Positions 19,310-32,400 of a stretch of DNA of 46,564 nt are shown here, in pieces. Numbering within the stretch: position 1 is the stretch's first letter; each line of letters opens with the position of its first letter. Below the pieces are notes generated by a model, which was not told where the DNA came from, did no database searches, and was given only the letters and a program-made list of their open reading frames with translations. The position numbers and the translations under genes were made by a program. The stretch is from an uncultured Alphaproteobacteria bacterium (lineage in GTDB: Bacteria; Pseudomonadota; Alphaproteobacteria; Micavibrionales; CSBR16-224): contig CALDHH010000047.1 of assembly GCA_937941575.1 (NCBI GenBank), forward strand, positions 1 through 46,564. Direction: 5' to 3'.

Positions 19310-19717
19310 TTATTCCTCTTTATTATCTTTACTAGTCGCTTTTTTTGCAGCTGGCTTCTTAGTTTCTGTTTTCTTAGCAACAGTCTTTTTAGCAGCTGGT
19401 TTTTTAGCTTCTACTTTTTTCTTTTCTTCTTTTACAGGAGCTTTTTTAGCCGCAGGCTTTTTCGCTTCTGTTTTCTTAACATCATCTTGTCCGTTTAATA
19501 CAGTCCAAGTTTTTGTTTTTGAAATTGGACGACATTCTTGAATTTCAACAATATCACCAGTTTTAAATTGGTTATTCTCATCATGTGCAGTGAATTTTGA
19601 AGATTTCTTTACCACTTTTTGATAAAGCTTATCTTTAACACGACGACCGACAAGAACTGTTATTGTTTTATCAGCTTTGTCACTTACCACTGTTCCTTTA
19701 AGTATGCGTTTAGGCAT
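19310..19717 (-). CDS. rpsQ: 30S ribosomal protein S17 with Lys/Ala-rich C-terminal extension
   Basis: [47 protein letters not shown] core, then about 55 aa of KKPAAKK-type repeats. Confidence 0.97.
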   Translation of the reverse strand: MPKRILKGTVVSDKADKTITVLVGRRVKDKLYQKVVKKSSKFTAHDENNQFKTGDIVEIQECRPISKTKTWTVLNGQDDVKKTEAKKPAAKKAPVKEEKKKVEAKKPAAKKTVAKKTETKKPAAKKATSKDNKEE

Positions 19718-19732
19718 CTATACTAACTCCTT

Positions 19733-19948
19733 TTAAGCTTTTGCTTTTTTAGCTGGTTTTTCAGCTAAACGCTCATTCAATACAGTTTTAATCTTAGCTA
19801 CATCACGTCTTAAAACTCTAATACGTGCTGTACCCTCTAATTGTCCGCTTTCTTTTTGAAAGCGTAGGTTGAATTGTTCTTTACGAAGATCAACTATCAT
19901 CTTTGATAATTCATCATCACTTTTTGAACGTATATCAACTGTTTTCAT
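19733..19948 (-). CDS. rpmC: 50S ribosomal protein L29
   Basis: DLRKEQFNLRFQKESGQLEGTARIRVLRRDVAKIKTVL. Confidence 0.99.
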   Translation of the reverse strand: MKTVDIRSKSDDELSKMIVDLRKEQFNLRFQKESGQLEGTARIRVLRRDVAKIKTVLNERLAEKPAKKAKA

Positions 19949-19959
19949 ATCATATACTC

Positions 19960-20373
19960 CTATTCGCCGATTCTTGCAATAAATTTTGTTTCAAGTGGTA
20001 ATTTAGCTGATGCCAATTCGAAAGCTGCTTCCGCAATTTCTCTTGAAACACCGTCCAATTCAAACATAATTCTACCTGGTTTAACTCGGCAAACCCAAAA
20101 TTCTGGAGAACCTTTACCTTTACCCTGTCTTACTTCTAATGGCTTTTTAGACACTGGAACATCTGGAAAAATTCTAATCCAAAGACGACCTTGACGCTTC
20201 ATATGTCTCGTAATCGCACGACGTGCTGCCTCAATTTGGCGCGAAGTAATACGATTAGGAGATTGAGCCTTTAAACCAAAAGCACCAAAGTTCAAAGTAG
20301 TACCAGCTTGGGCTTTACCGTGAATACGACCTTTATGTGCTTTTCTATATTTTGTTTTCTTTGGACTTAACAT
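19960..20373 (-). CDS. rplP: 50S ribosomal protein L16
   Basis: [36 protein letters not shown]. Confidence 0.99.
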   Translation of the reverse strand: MLSPKKTKYRKAHKGRIHGKAQAGTTLNFGAFGLKAQSPNRITSRQIEAARRAITRHMKRQGRLWIRIFPDVPVSKKPLEVRQGKGKGSPEFWVCRVKPGRIMFELDGVSREIAEAAFELASAKLPLETKFIARIGE

Positions 20374-20425
20374 TTTATGTCTCTTTATTCCTTATTGTCT
20401 TTAACTAACCTAGATATCTATCAAA

Positions 20426-21115
20426 TTACTTCTTTGAATGACGTCCAGAACCTAACTCATTTAACCTTTTATCTCTGCCCATTGGGTCATGTTCCATGAT
20501 ATCGCCTTTGTATATCCAAACTTTAACACCAATAATACCATATGTAGTCAATGCAGCAGCAGTACCGTAATCAATATCAGCACGTAAAGTATGAAGCGGA
20601 ACGCGACCTTCACGATACCATTCAGTACGAGCAATATCAGCTCCACCTAAACGGCCACCACAGTTTATTCTGATACCTAATGCACCTAGACGTAAACAAG
20701 ATTGAACTGCACGTTTCATTGCACGACGGAAAGAAACACGACGTTCCAATTGTTGAGCAACACCATCTGCAACTAATTTAGCATCAAGTTCTGGCTTACG
20801 TACTTCGATAATATTTAAGTTAACATCACCACCGATACGTTTTGACAAATCAACACGTAGCTTTTCAATATCAGCGCCTTTTTTACCGATGATAACACCA
20901 GGTCTTGCACTATAGATATTTACTTTTGTGTTTGTTGCCGCACGTTCGATTACAACTCTACTAATTGCTGCTGCTTTAAGTGTTTTGAATATATATTCAC
21001 GTAACTTAATATCATCAAGCAATTTTGTTGCATAATCCTTACCTGCATACCAACGGCTTTCCCAGGTACGGTTTATTCCAACTCTTAATCCTATCGGGTT
21101 AACTTTTTGACCCAT
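20426..21115 (-). CDS. rpsC: 30S ribosomal protein S3
   Basis: [26 protein letters not shown] region [15 protein letters not shown]. Confidence 0.99.
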   Translation of the reverse strand: MGQKVNPIGLRVGINRTWESRWYAGKDYATKLLDDIKLREYIFKTLKAAAISRVVIERAATNTKVNIYSARPGVIIGKKGADIEKLRVDLSKRIGGDVNLNIIEVRKPELDAKLVADGVAQQLERRVSFRRAMKRAVQSCLRLGALGIRINCGGRLGGADIARTEWYREGRVPLHTLRADIDYGTAAALTTYGIIGVKVWIYKGDIMEHDPMGRDKRLNELGSGRHSKK

Positions 21116-21140
21116 AACTTAATCTCCTAACGATCTTGTC

Positions 21141-21521
21141 CTAAACACTGTCTTCACGTTCACGTAGAACAACCGTGATATTACTAAATGGTTTTTGTAT
21201 CTTAGCTCCACGTCCCTTTGCTCTCGCTCTAAAACGTTTCATTACTAAAGCACGACCAACCGTTGCTTCCTTAATGTATAACTTATCTACATCAAGATTA
21301 TGATTGTTTTCTGCATTTGCAATCGCAGATTCTAAAATCTTTTTAACTTCCCTTGCTACGCGGCGAGGTGAGAATTCAAGATCTAATAAAGCACGACTTG
21401 CATCTTTGCCTCTAATCATCTGAGCCACAAGGTTTAATTTTTGTGGGCTAGTTCTTAGATGCTTAATGCTTGCTTTCGCTTCATTATCTGCAAGTTTTCT
21501 TGGGTTTGAAGTTTGTCCCAT
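21141..21521 (-). CDS. rplV: 50S ribosomal protein L22
   Basis: [41 protein letters not shown]. Confidence 0.99.
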   Translation of the reverse strand: MGQTSNPRKLADNEAKASIKHLRTSPQKLNLVAQMIRGKDASRALLDLEFSPRRVAREVKKILESAIANAENNHNLDVDKLYIKEATVGRALVMKRFRARAKGRGAKIQKPFSNITVVLREREDSV

Positions 21522-21523
21522 GA

Positions 21524-21805
21524 TTATTTACCTCTCTTCGCTTTTTTATCAGCACCATGACCGTAATAAGTACGAGTTAATGAAAACTCACCGAATTTGT
21601 GACCGATCATTTGGTCAGTTACCAATACTGGTATATGTTTTTGACCATTATAGACACCAAAAGTCATACCAATAAATTGTGGTAAAATTGTTGTAGCCCG
21701 ATCATATAACTTAATAACATCATTTCTTCCAGAAGCTTTAACAGCATCTACTTTTTTCATGATATATTCAGGTATATAAGGACCTTTCCATACAGAACGT
21801 GACAT
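21524..21805 (-). CDS. rpsS: 30S ribosomal protein S19
   Basis: [46 protein letters not shown]. Confidence 0.99.
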   Translation of the reverse strand: MSRSVWKGPYIPEYIMKKVDAVKASGRNDVIKLYDRATTILPQFIGMTFGVYNGQKHIPVLVTDQMIGHKFGEFSLTRTYYGHGADKKAKRGK

Positions 21806-21823
21806 AAAATTTGCTCCCTTGCT

Positions 21824-22657
21824 CTATCTGCGTTTCTTATTACGACGACGGATAATGTATTTATCAGTTGTCTTATTACTACGAGTACGTTTACCTTTTG
21901 TTGGCTGACCCCAAGGTGTAACTGGGTGACGACCACCTGAAGTTTTACCTTCACCACCACCATGTGGGTGATCTACCGGGTTCATAACAACACCACGAAC
22001 ATGTGGTCTTCTACCTAACCAACGGTTACGACCTGCTTTACCTTTATTTGTATTTGAGTGATCAGTATTTGATACAGCACCGATTGTTGCCATACATTCA
22101 CCACTTATAATACGAAGCTCACCAGAACTTAACTTAACCTGTGCATAACCAGAATCACGACCAACCAATTGAACGTAACTTCCTGCAGCTCTTGCAATCT
22201 GTCCACCTTTACCAGGCTTTAATTCAACATTATGGATGATTGTACCAACTGGAATGTTTTTCAATAACATTGCATTACCTGGTTTAACATCTGTTTTCTC
22301 ACCAGCGATGATTTTATCACCTGCAGCTAATCTCTGTGGCGCAATGATGTAAGCCAATTGACCATCTTCATATTTCACCAAAGCGATAAAAGATGTTCTG
22401 TTTGGATCGTATTCAATACGTTCAACAGTTGCAACCATATCATATCTGTTACGTTTGAAATCAATCATACGATATTTACGTTTATGTCCACCACCTCTGT
22501 GACGCATAGTAATCTGACCGGTGTTATTACGACCACCGTTCTTAGTCATACCTTCGGTCAAAGACTTAACTGGCTTACCTTTCCACAGTTCACTACGGTC
22601 AACTGTAACAAGCTGACGCATACCTGGGGTTCTTGGACGATAATGTTTTAGAGCCAT
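21824..22657 (-). CDS. rplB: 50S ribosomal protein L2
   Basis: [53 protein letters not shown]. Confidence 0.99.
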   Translation of the reverse strand: MALKHYRPRTPGMRQLVTVDRSELWKGKPVKSLTEGMTKNGGRNNTGQITMRHRGGGHKRKYRMIDFKRNRYDMVATVERIEYDPNRTSFIALVKYEDGQLAYIIAPQRLAAGDKIIAGEKTDVKPGNAMLLKNIPVGTIIHNVELKPGKGGQIARAAGSYVQLVGRDSGYAQVKLSSGELRIISGECMATIGAVSNTDHSNTNKGKAGRNRWLGRRPHVRGVVMNPVDHPHGGGEGKTSGGRHPVTPWGQPTKGKRTRSNKTTDKYIIRRRNKKRR

Positions 22658-22719
22658 AACTCAATTCCTTAATCTTAATTAAATTTTATCAGTTTCCTGA
22701 TTAAACCTTTCAAACTTAC

Positions 22720-23034
22720 TTACACACCAGTGGTTATATCGATAGCTTTACCATCTTTCAAAGTAACCATAGCTTTTTTGGTATCATTACGTTTACCCAT
22801 ATGACCACGGAAACGTTTTGTTTTACCGTTTTGGATAAGTGTATTAACCTTTACAACTTCAACTTCAAAAACAGCTTCCACTGCTTGTTTAATTGATGGC
22901 TTAGTAGCACTCATAGGTACACGAAATGTAACCTGCCCATGCTCTGAACCCAATGTTGCTTTCTCTGTTATAACAGGAGAACGAATAATTTCATACATCC
23001 ATTCAGCAACTTCTACTTTTTTTGCTTTACTCAT
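22720..23034 (-). CDS. rplW: 50S ribosomal protein L23
   Basis: [35 protein letters not shown]. Confidence 0.99.
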   Translation of the reverse strand: MSKAKKVEVAEWMYEIIRSPVITEKATLGSEHGQVTFRVPMSATKPSIKQAVEAVFEVEVVKVNTLIQNGKTKRFRGHMGKRNDTKKAMVTLKDGKAIDITTGV

Positions 23035-23654
23035 TTAAGTCTAGCCTCCAAGTTTGTCAATGCAGCTTTAGTTAGAACTAAAACATCACGACGTAAAATA
23101 TCATAAACATTAGCACCTTGTTCTGGTAGAACATCAATTAGTGGGATATTACTAGCCGCACGAACAAAGTTCACATCCATTTCAGGGCCGTCAATTATCA
23201 AAGCTGAAGTTAAACCCATTTTTGACAATTGGCTAACTAAATCTCTTGTTTTGTGTGATTTAGTTTTTGCTTCATCTAATATAATCAATTTACCAGATGC
23301 TTGTTTTGTAGATAGAGCGGTTTTCAAAGCAAGTTTACGAACTTTCTTTGGAACATCAAATGCGTGGCTTCTTACAACTGGACCATGTGTAGTTTGACCA
23401 CCAACTTGGATACCACTACGTTTTTGACCCTGTCTTGCGTTACCTGTACCTTTTTGTGCAAAAGGCTTTTTACCTGTACCGCTAATCTCGCTTACGTCTT
23501 TAACTTTGTGATTACCACATCTACGTTTTGCAAGCTGCCAGTTGACAACACGGTGCATAATATCTTGTCTATCAATATCACAACCAAAAATAGCCTCGTT
23601 GATATCAACATCACCTAATTTTTTGTTATCAAGGTTTTTCAACTCTGCTTTCAT
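23031..23654 (-). CDS. rplD: 50S ribosomal protein L4
   Basis: [30 protein letters not shown]; 4-nt overlap with rplW. Confidence 0.99.
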   Translation of the reverse strand: MKAELKNLDNKKLGDVDINEAIFGCDIDRQDIMHRVVNWQLAKRRCGNHKVKDVSEISGTGKKPFAQKGTGNARQGQKRSGIQVGGQTTHGPVVRSHAFDVPKKVRKLALKTALSTKQASGKLIILDEAKTKSHKTRDLVSQLSKMGLTSALIIDGPEMDVNFVRAASNIPLIDVLPEQGANVYDILRRDVLVLTKAALTNLEARLK

Positions 23655-23665
23655 CGTTTTATCCC

Positions 23666-24424
23666 TTATTCTTCGTTACCAGATTTATTGTCTTCGACAA
23701 CATCTGTTTTTGCTTCTGTTTCAACTGGAGCTTTTTCAGCTTCAACTTTTACACTACGAATAGCTGCAGGATAAGGTAGACCTTCAGGCGCTGCTTTTTT
23801 AACAGAATCTTTAATCATTACCCAGCCTTTTTTTGCTCCAGGTACTGCACCTTTTACAAATAATAGACCTGCATCTTCATCAACCATCATTACTTCAAGG
23901 TTTTGAGCAGTTTGACGATCAGCACCCATGTGCCCAGCCATTCTTTTACCTTTAAATACTTTACCAGGATCTTGACATTGACCTGTTGAACCATGTGCTC
24001 TGTGTGAAATTGATACACCATGTGATGCTCTCATACCACCAAAGTTATGTCTCTTCATAGCACCCGCAAAACCTTTACCTTGCGAAGTACCTGCAACATC
24101 AACATATTGACCAACAACAAAATGGCTAGCCATAATCTCTGATCCCACTTCAACAACGGCATCTGGAGAAACTCTAAATTCAACCAATTTTTTCTTTGGC
24201 TCTACTTTTGCTTTAGCATAGTGACCGCGAACTGGCTTAGATACATTCTTAACCTTTGCAGTGCCTGATCCCAATTGCAATGAAACATAGCCATTTCTTT
24301 CTTCTGTTTGTACTGACACGACTTGACAATTGTCAATCTTCAAAACAGTAACTGGAATAGACGTCCCATCATCTCTGAATCTGCGGGTCATTCCAAGCTT
24401 TGTTGCTATTAAACCTGTACGCAT
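23666..24424 (-). CDS. rplC: 50S ribosomal protein L3 (with acidic C-terminal tail)
   Basis: [52 protein letters not shown]. Confidence 0.99.
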   Translation of the reverse strand: MRTGLIATKLGMTRRFRDDGTSIPVTVLKIDNCQVVSVQTEERNGYVSLQLGSGTAKVKNVSKPVRGHYAKAKVEPKKKLVEFRVSPDAVVEVGSEIMASHFVVGQYVDVAGTSQGKGFAGAMKRHNFGGMRASHGVSISHRAHGSTGQCQDPGKVFKGKRMAGHMGADRQTAQNLEVMMVDEDAGLLFVKGAVPGAKKGWVMIKDSVKKAAPEGLPYPAAIRSVKVEAEKAPVETEAKTDVVEDNKSGNEE

Positions 24425-24471
24425 TTTTTTATCACCTTAAACTACTTTTTAATTTACAAAACTTTTTAAAA

Positions 24472-24780
24472 CTAAAGCTTAATCTCAACATCCACACCAG
24501 CGGCCAAATCTAACTTCATTAAAGCATCGATTGTTTGCGGGGTAGGATTAACAATATCCAATAAACGCTTATGTGTTCTCATCTCGAACTGTTCTCTTGA
24601 TTTTTTGTTCACATGAGGACTACGTAATACTGTAAATTTCTCAATCTTTGTCGGCATTGGAATAGGACCACAAACTTCTGCACCTGTTCTTTTTGCTGTA
24701 TTAACAATCTCTTTAGTAGATTGATCAAGAATTCTATGATCATAAGCTCTAAGCGTTACACGGATATTTTGTGCTTCCAT
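24472..24780 (-). CDS. rpsJ: 30S ribosomal protein S10
   Basis: [39 protein letters not shown]. Confidence 0.99.
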   Translation of the reverse strand: MEAQNIRVTLRAYDHRILDQSTKEIVNTAKRTGAEVCGPIPMPTKIEKFTVLRSPHVNKKSREQFEMRTHKRLLDIVNPTPQTIDALMKLDLAAGVDVEIKL

Positions 24781-24818
24781 TTTATTATGCCTTCTTCTTC
24801 AACTTTATTATTTTTAGA

Positions 24819-24855
24819 ATATTAGATGCCAGCCATAAAAACTGACATCTAATAT
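24819..24855 (-). other. Long intercistronic hairpin between tuf and rpsJ
   Basis: Minus strand ATATTAGATGTCAG-TTTTTATGG-CTGGCATCTAATAT: 14-bp stem with one G-U pair, no T-tract immediately after. Confidence 0.7.
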
Positions 24856-24863
24856 CAACTAAA

Positions 24864-26054
24864 TTATTCAATTATCTTCGCAACAACACCCGCACCAACT
24901 GTACGACCACCTTCACGGATAGCGAAACGTAAACCTTCATCCATTGCAATTGGTGCAATCAATTCGATGTTCATTTCAATATTATCACCAGGCATAACCA
25001 TTTCTGTACCTTCTGGAAGATGAACAACACCTGTTACATCAGTTGTACGGAAGTAGAACTGTGGACGGTAGTTTGTAAAGAATGGCGTATGACGACCACC
25101 TTCATCTTTTGTCAATACATATGCTTCTGCTAAGAATTTTGTATGTGGAGTAATTGATCCTGGCTTCGCTAATACTTGACCACGTTCAACTTCTTCACGT
25201 TTTGTACCACGTAAAAGTGCTCCAACGTTATCCCCAGCTTCACCTCTATCAAGAAGTTTACGGAACATTTCAACACCAGTGATAATTGTTTTTTCAGTAG
25301 CTTTTATACCAATGATTTCAACTTCGTCACCAACATTTATAACACCTTGTTCGATACGACCTGTAACAACTGTACCACGACCAGAAATTGAGAACACGTC
25401 TTCAATTGGCATCAAGAAATCTTGATCGATTGGACGTTCAGGAGTTGGAATATATTCATCAACAGCTTTCATAAGCTCAAGAATTGAATTTTTACCAATT
25501 TCGTCATCTCTGCCTTCTAATGCAGCAAGAGCTGAACCTTTAACGATCGGAATATCGTCGCCAGGGAAGTCATAGCTAGACAATAGCTCACGGATTTCCA
25601 TTTCAACTAATTCAATTAATTCTTCATCATCAACTTGGTCAACTTTATTCATGTAAATAACAAGAGCTGGTACACCAACCTGACGAGCAAGCAAGATGTG
25701 TTCACGTGTCTGAGGCATTGGACCATCAGCAGCGTTTACAACAAGAATACCACCATCCATTTGAGCAGCACCAGTAATCATGTTCTTCACGTAATCCGCG
25801 TGACCTGGACAGTCAACATGGGCATAGTGACGAGCTTCCGTTTCATATTCAACATGTGCAGTTGAAATTGTGATACCACGTTCTCTTTCTTCTGGAGCAC
25901 CGTCGATATCAGCGTAACCTTTAAATTCAGCTCCACCTGTTTCAGCCAACACTTTTGTAATAGCAGCAGTTAAAGTTGTTTTACCGTGATCTACGTGACC
26001 AATAGTACCAATATTAACATGTGGTTTATTACGTTCAAATTTTTCCTTAGCCAT
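24864..26054 (-). CDS. tuf: Elongation factor Tu
   Basis: [39 protein letters not shown]. Confidence 0.99.
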   Translation of the reverse strand: MAKEKFERNKPHVNIGTIGHVDHGKTTLTAAITKVLAETGGAEFKGYADIDGAPEERERGITISTAHVEYETEARHYAHVDCPGHADYVKNMITGAAQMDGGILVVNAADGPMPQTREHILLARQVGVPALVIYMNKVDQVDDEELIELVEMEIRELLSSYDFPGDDIPIVKGSALAALEGRDDEIGKNSILELMKAVDEYIPTPERPIDQDFLMPIEDVFSISGRGTVVTGRIEQGVINVGDEVEIIGIKATEKTIITGVEMFRKLLDRGEAGDNVGALLRGTKREEVERGQVLAKPGSITPHTKFLAEAYVLTKDEGGRHTPFFTNYRPQFYFRTTDVTGVVHLPEGTEMVMPGDNIEMNIELIAPIAMDEGLRFAIREGGRTVGAGVVAKIIE

Positions 26055-26107
26055 TTGTCTTGTTCCTTCTCTTAAAAATTAAGACATTAAAATTATTTTT
26101 AACTAAC

Positions 26108-28183
26108 CTAAGCCAGTTTTTCTTTTACTTCTTCCGCAACTGCTTGCGGAACTTGGTTATAATGATCGAAATGCATTGTGTATTGTGCCCTACCCTGGCT
26201 CATTGAACGCAATGTATTGATATAACCAAACATATTTGCCAATGGAACCATTGCAGAAACTACTCTTGCATTACCCCTGTTGTCCATATCGGACACTTGA
26301 CCACGGCGACTATTCAAATCACCAATGATATCACCCATGTACTCTTCCGGAGTTACAACTTCAACTTTCATAATCGGCTCAAGTAGAGCAGGACCAGCTT
26401 GCGCTATACCTTCTCTAAACGCTCCCCTTGCAGCAATCTCAAACGCAAGAACAGATGAATCGACATCATGGTAAGCACCGTCAGTCAGAGTTGCTTTAAA
26501 GTCAATAAGCGGGAAACCAGCGATAACACCAGTATCTTTTGAACCTACTATACCTTTTTCAACACCTGGGATATATTCTCTTGGAACATTACCACCAACA
26601 ACTTTACTAATGAATTCAAAACCAGCACCAACTTCATTTGGTTCAAATGTGATTTTAATTCTTGCGAACTGACCAGAACCACCAGATTGTTTCTTGTGAG
26701 TATAATCAATTTCTTTTGTTTTTGTAATTGTTTCACGATATGCAACCTGTGGAGCACCAATATTTGCTTCAACTTTAAATTCACGTTTCATACGGTCAAC
26801 AATAATATCTAAGTGCAACTCACCCATACCCTTGATTACTGTCTGGCCACTTTCGTGGTCAACTGCAACCCTGAAAGACGGATCTTCTGCTGCTAGCCTT
26901 TGCAATGCCAATGACATTTTCTCTTGATCGGCTTTTGACTTTGGCTCAACTGCAATTTCAATTACTGGCTCTGGAAATTCCATACGCTCCAAGATAATTG
27001 GCTTCGCCATATCACATAAAGTATCACCTGTTGTAGTTGCTTTCAAACCAGCAATCGCAACAATGTCACCTGCAGTTGCAGTTTTAATTTCTTCACGGTT
27101 GTTTGAGTGCATAAGCAACATACGACCAACACGTTCTTTTTGACCTTTAACAGTATTTTGAACGTAACTACCAGCTTCCAAAGTACCAGAGTAAATTCTA
27201 GCAAATGTCAATGAACCAACAAATGGGTCATTCATAATTTTAAATGCCAAAGCAGAGAAAGGCGCGTCGTTTTCTGGAGCACGAGTATCTTCTTCGTCAG
27301 AATCAACCTTAAGACCAGTTACAGCACCAACATCCAATGGAGATGGCATGAAATCAATTACAGCATCTAGTAAAGGTTGAACACCTTTGTTTTTAAATGC
27401 AGTACCACATAAAATTGGAACGAACTGGTTAGCAAGAGTACCTTTTCTGATACAAGCTTTTAAAGTAGCTTCATCAGGCTCTGTGCCTTCTAAATAAGCT
27501 TCCATTGCAACATCGTCTACTTCTAAAGCAGTTTCAACTAGCTGTACACGGTAGTCATTTGATTTTTCAACTAAATCAGCTGGAATATCAGTATATTCAA
27601 ACTCAGCACCAAGGTTTTCGTTTTTCCAAACAATAGCCTTCATTTTAACAAGATCAATACAACCAGCAAATTCAGCTTCTGAACCAATCGGCAACTGTAT
27701 AACAAGCGGAACAGCACCTAAACGGTCAACGATCATATCTACACAACGGTAGAAATCAGCACCAGTACGGTCCATTTTATTTACAAAACACATTCTAGGA
27801 ACGTCGTATTTGTCACCTTGACGCCATACCGTCTCAGATTGCGGCTCAACACCAGCAACAGAATCAAATACAGCAACAGCTCCATCTAATACACGCAAAG
27901 AACGTTCAACTTCAATTGTAAAATCCACGTGACCTGGAGTATCAATAATATTAATTCTATGATCATCCCAGAAACAAGTAGTCGCAGCAGAAGTAATTGT
28001 TATACCTCTTTCTTGCTCTTGCTCCATCCAATCCATAGTAGCGGCACCATCGTGCACTTCACCGATTTTGTGAGATTTACCAGTGTAATAAAGAATACGC
28101 TCTGTTGTGGTAGTTTTACCAGCATCAATATGAGCCATAATTCCAATATTACGATAATTTTCTAGTGGTGTTGTTTCTGACAT
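26108..28183 (-). CDS. fusA: Elongation factor G
   Basis: [47 protein letters not shown]. Confidence 0.99.
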   Translation of the reverse strand: MSETTPLENYRNIGIMAHIDAGKTTTTERILYYTGKSHKIGEVHDGAATMDWMEQEQERGITITSAATTCFWDDHRINIIDTPGHVDFTIEVERSLRVLDGAVAVFDSVAGVEPQSETVWRQGDKYDVPRMCFVNKMDRTGADFYRCVDMIVDRLGAVPLVIQLPIGSEAEFAGCIDLVKMKAIVWKNENLGAEFEYTDIPADLVEKSNDYRVQLVETALEVDDVAMEAYLEGTEPDEATLKACIRKGTLANQFVPILCGTAFKNKGVQPLLDAVIDFMPSPLDVGAVTGLKVDSDEEDTRAPENDAPFSALAFKIMNDPFVGSLTFARIYSGTLEAGSYVQNTVKGQKERVGRMLLMHSNNREEIKTATAGDIVAIAGLKATTTGDTLCDMAKPIILERMEFPEPVIEIAVEPKSKADQEKMSLALQRLAAEDPSFRVAVDHESGQTVIKGMGELHLDIIVDRMKREFKVEANIGAPQVAYRETITKTKEIDYTHKKQSGGSGQFARIKITFEPNEVGAGFEFISKVVGGNVPREYIPGVEKGIVGSKDTGVIAGFPLIDFKATLTDGAYHDVDSSVLAFEIAARGAFREGIAQAGPALLEPIMKVEVVTPEEYMGDIIGDLNSRRGQVSDMDNRGNARVVSAMVPLANMFGYINTLRSMSQGRAQYTMHFDHYNQVPQAVAEEVKEKLA

Positions 28184-28194
28184 CTAAAAATTCC

Positions 28195-28674
<480 letters not shown>

Positions 28675-28684
28675 CTATTACTTA

Positions 28685-29056
28685 TCACTTAGGCTTCTTA
28701 GCACCATATTTTGATCTAGCTTGACGGCGTTTATCAACACCCTGAGCATCCAATTTACCACGAATAACAGTGTAACGAACACCCGGTAAATCTTTACGAC
28801 GACCACCACGAAGAAGAACAACTGCGTGTTCCTGTAAGTTGTGACCTATACCAGGGATGTAACACGTAACTTCTTTTTTATTTGTAAGACGAACACGAGC
28901 AACCTTACGCAAAGCAGAGTTAGGTTTCTTAGGTGTAGTCGTATAAACACGAGTACAAACACCACGTTTCTGTGGGTTACCTTCTAGATCAGGAACCTTA
29001 GTTTTCTTCTTTATTACTTTGCGTCCATTACGAACTAACTGATTAACGGTTGGCAT
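28685..29056 (-). CDS. rpsL: 30S ribosomal protein S12
   Basis: [54 protein letters not shown]. Confidence 0.99.
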   Translation of the reverse strand: MPTVNQLVRNGRKVIKKKTKVPDLEGNPQKRGVCTRVYTTTPKKPNSALRKVARVRLTNKKEVTCYIPGIGHNLQEHAVVLLRGGRRKDLPGVRYTVIRGKLDAQGVDKRRQARSKYGAKKPK

Positions 29057-29247
29057 ATCAGCCCTTTCCTTAAAAAATTTTAGTTACTCACTCATTGGAT
29101 AAACTGTATACAACAGTAATAAGAATTAAGCAACAAGAAAATTCTCGCTGCAATAATATTTATTGCGCGCCGGTTACTATCTTTTTTCAGCAACCCTGCA
29201 AACTGCGTTTAGATTCGAAATCTACAGCCAGTTCATCCTTTATAATG
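29057..29247 (-). promoter_or_regulatory. Structured about 190-nt 5' leader of the str operon (rpsL-rpsG-fusA-tuf)
   Basis: Noncoding between a predicted promoter and the rpsL ATG; three local hairpins (29201-29233, 29150-29166, 29103-29117). Confidence 0.5.
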
Positions 29248-29253
29248 AGCGAG

Positions 29254-29281
29254 AAAATAACATATATGGGATAAGAGTCAA
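29254..29281 (-). promoter_or_regulatory. Sigma-70 promoter for the str operon
   Basis: Minus strand TTGACT-N16-TATTTT. Confidence 0.55.
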
Positions 29282-29369
29282 TAGGAGTTTTAAAAAAACT
29301 TTAACTTTTTTAAAAAAACCTTAAATAAGCATCAATTACGGCCTCTTTTGACCTTAACCTCTAATATAA

Positions 29370-29408
29370 TAAAAAAAACGAGGTAACAATTAAGCTACCT
29401 CGTTTTTA
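29370..29408 (-). terminator. Intrinsic terminator after rpoC
   Basis: Minus strand AAAAACGAGGTA-GCTTAATTGT-TACCTCGTTTTTTTT, 18 nt past the rpoC stop. Confidence 0.88.
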
Positions 29409-29425
29409 ATTAAATCAATTTATTA

Positions 29426-32400
29426 CTAGCTAGCTACTAATTCTTCACCAGTTTCATCTGTTAAAATTGGAGAATCGTCATTATGGACATCAACAGCGTT
29501 TGAAGCCATAGCAATCTTATCCCTATCAGCCGCTAGACGCTTCATTCTATGAACTGTGGCACCTGTACCCGCTGGTATCAATCTACCCACGATTACGTTC
29601 TCTTTTAGGCCATAAAGCTCATCAGATTTACCATTAACGGCAGCATCGGTTAAGACACGAGTCGTTTCCTGGAATGATGCAGCAGAGATAAAGCTGTTTG
29701 TTTGTAGACTTGCTTTAGTAATACCAAGTAAAATTGGCTCACCTTTGGCAAGAACTTTGCTTTGCTCTTTCATTTTTTCATTGGTATCAGCAAACTCCAT
29801 TCTATCAACTTGCTCACCAGTTAGGTAAGTAGTTTCACCTGGATCAGTAATCTCAATTTTCTGCAACATCTGACGTACGATTACTTCAATATGTTTATCA
29901 TTAATCTTAACACCCTGAAGTAAATATACAGCTTGAATTTCAGTCGTTAGATATTGCGACAGAGCCTCAACACCCAATGCAGATAGAATATCATGCGGAA
30001 CCATTGCACCATCAAGTAGAGCGTCACCACGTCTAACGTAGTCACCTTCGTTAACGGCAATATGCTTACCTTTTGGAATTAGATATTCTTTTGGTTCACC
30101 TTCACCATCAGTTGGTTTTACAACGATACGGCGTTTTGCTTTGTAATCTTTACCAAATTCAACTTGACCATCAATCTCAGAGATAATAGCGAAGTCTTTT
30201 GGACGACGTGCTTCAAATAATTCAGCAACACGAGGTAGACCACCGGTAATATCTTTAGTTTTTGATGTTTCTTTTGGAATTCTAGCAATAATATCACCAG
30301 CTTTTACTTCTGCACCATTTTCAACGTTTAAGATCGCATCAACTGGCATGTAGTAATTAGCATCTAAGCCATTTGGTAATTTCATAATCTCGCCATTTGA
30401 ATCTTTCAATGTGATTCTTGGTTTAAGATCTTTACCTTTTGCTTGCTGTCTCCAGTCAGATACGATTTTAGATGCGATACCTGTTGCTTCATCGGTTATT
30501 TCATTAATAGATACACCATCAACAAAATCACCATATTCTGCAACACCATCTTTTTCAGTTACGATTGGAACAGTATATGGGTCCCAATCTGCAAGTTTCG
30601 TACCTTGTTTGATCTCATCACCATCATCAACAAGAAGTTTTGCACCATAAGGAAGTCTATGGCTTGCTTTTTCTTGTCCAGCTTTATCAAGAAGAATAAT
30701 TTCAGTATTTCTTCCCATTACAATGTTAAAGCCAGATGAGTTTTCAACAACGTTTTTATGTGTGATTTTAATTTTTGCATCAAAGGCAGATTCGACAGAT
30801 GAATCAACTGCACCACGCTGCGCTGCACCACCAATGTGGAAAGTACGCATAGTAAGCTGAGTTCCAGGCTCACCAATTGACTGAGCAGCGATTACACCAA
30901 CTGCTTCACCAATGTTCACTTCTGTACCACGAGCCATATCACGACCGTAACATTTAGAACAAACACCGTTTTTCAATACACATGTTAATGCAGATCTAAC
31001 TAGAACACTATCAACGCCAGCTGTTGCAATTTTTTCTGCAACCGCTTCGTTCACAATCTTACCAGCAGGAGCAATTAAATCACCAGTTAATGGATCATTT
31101 ACATCAAATGCAGGGACACGGCCAGCAACACGCTCTTCTAATGAAGAGATTACGTTACCACCATCGATAATTGAACTTACTGTTATACCTTCTTCTGTAC
31201 CACAATCATATTCGGTAATAATCGCATCCTGTGCAACATCAACCAAACGACGAGTTAGATAACCCGAGTTCGCAGTTTTCAAAGCAGTATCAGCCAAACC
31301 TTTACGCGCACCATGGGTGGAGTTAAAGTATTCCAACACAGTCAAACCTTCTTTAAAGTTTGAGATAATCGGGTTTTCAATGATTTCACCAGATGGCTTA
31401 GCCATCAAACCACGCATACCTGCAAGCTGTCTTATCTGTGCCGCAGAACCACGAGCACCAGAGTGAGCCATCATATATACAGAGTTCAATCTACCATCTT
31501 CTTGTGGAGATGAAATTGAATTCATCATCTCAACCGCAACATCATCAGTACAAGCAGACCAAATATCAACAACCTTGTTATATTTCTCACCTTTGGTAAT
31601 TAAACCATCTTGGTATTGTTGCTCATATTCTTTTACTTTGTCTTTTGCGATATTAACAAGTTTTGTTTTTGATTCTGGAATAATCATATCATCTTTACCA
31701 AATGATATACCTGCTTTACAAGCATTCGAGAAACCCAATCCCATGATTTTATCACAGAATATAACAGTTACTTTCTGACCACAGAAACGATAGATAATAT
31801 CAATTAAGTTAGATACATCTTTCTTCGTTAGAACACGGTTAATAAGATCAAAAGATACATCTTTGTTACGTGGGAAGACTTCTGAAATCAACATACGACC
31901 TGGTGTCGTATCAACGATTTCAATTTTCTCTTCGCCATTTTCATCAACGCCAATATATCTTGCTTTGATTTTAGCATGTAGAGATAAATCTCCACTATCA
32001 AGTGCGTAATGCATCTCACCAATATCAGTAAATGAAGTACCTTCACCTTTTTGACCATCAGCTTCCAATGACATGTAATATAAACCAAGTACTATATCCT
32101 GTGATGGTACAATAACTGGCTTACCATCCGCTGGACGCAAGATGTTATTTGTAGACATCATTAATACGCGTGCTTCTAATTGTGCTTCCACCGATAATGG
32201 AACATGGACAGCCATCTGGTCACCATCAAAATCAGCATTAAACGCAGTACATACTAATGGGTGCAACTGAATTGCTTTACCTTCGATTAATACTGGCTCA
32301 AATGCTTGGATACCAAGTCTGTGCAATGTTGGGGCACGGTTTAACATTACTGGGTGTTCACGAATTACTTCTTCTAAAATATCCCAAACTTCTGGGCGTT

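Noticed and set aside
30411-30739. Antisense ORFs within rpoC
   Set aside because: Shadow ORFs in a long conserved gene.
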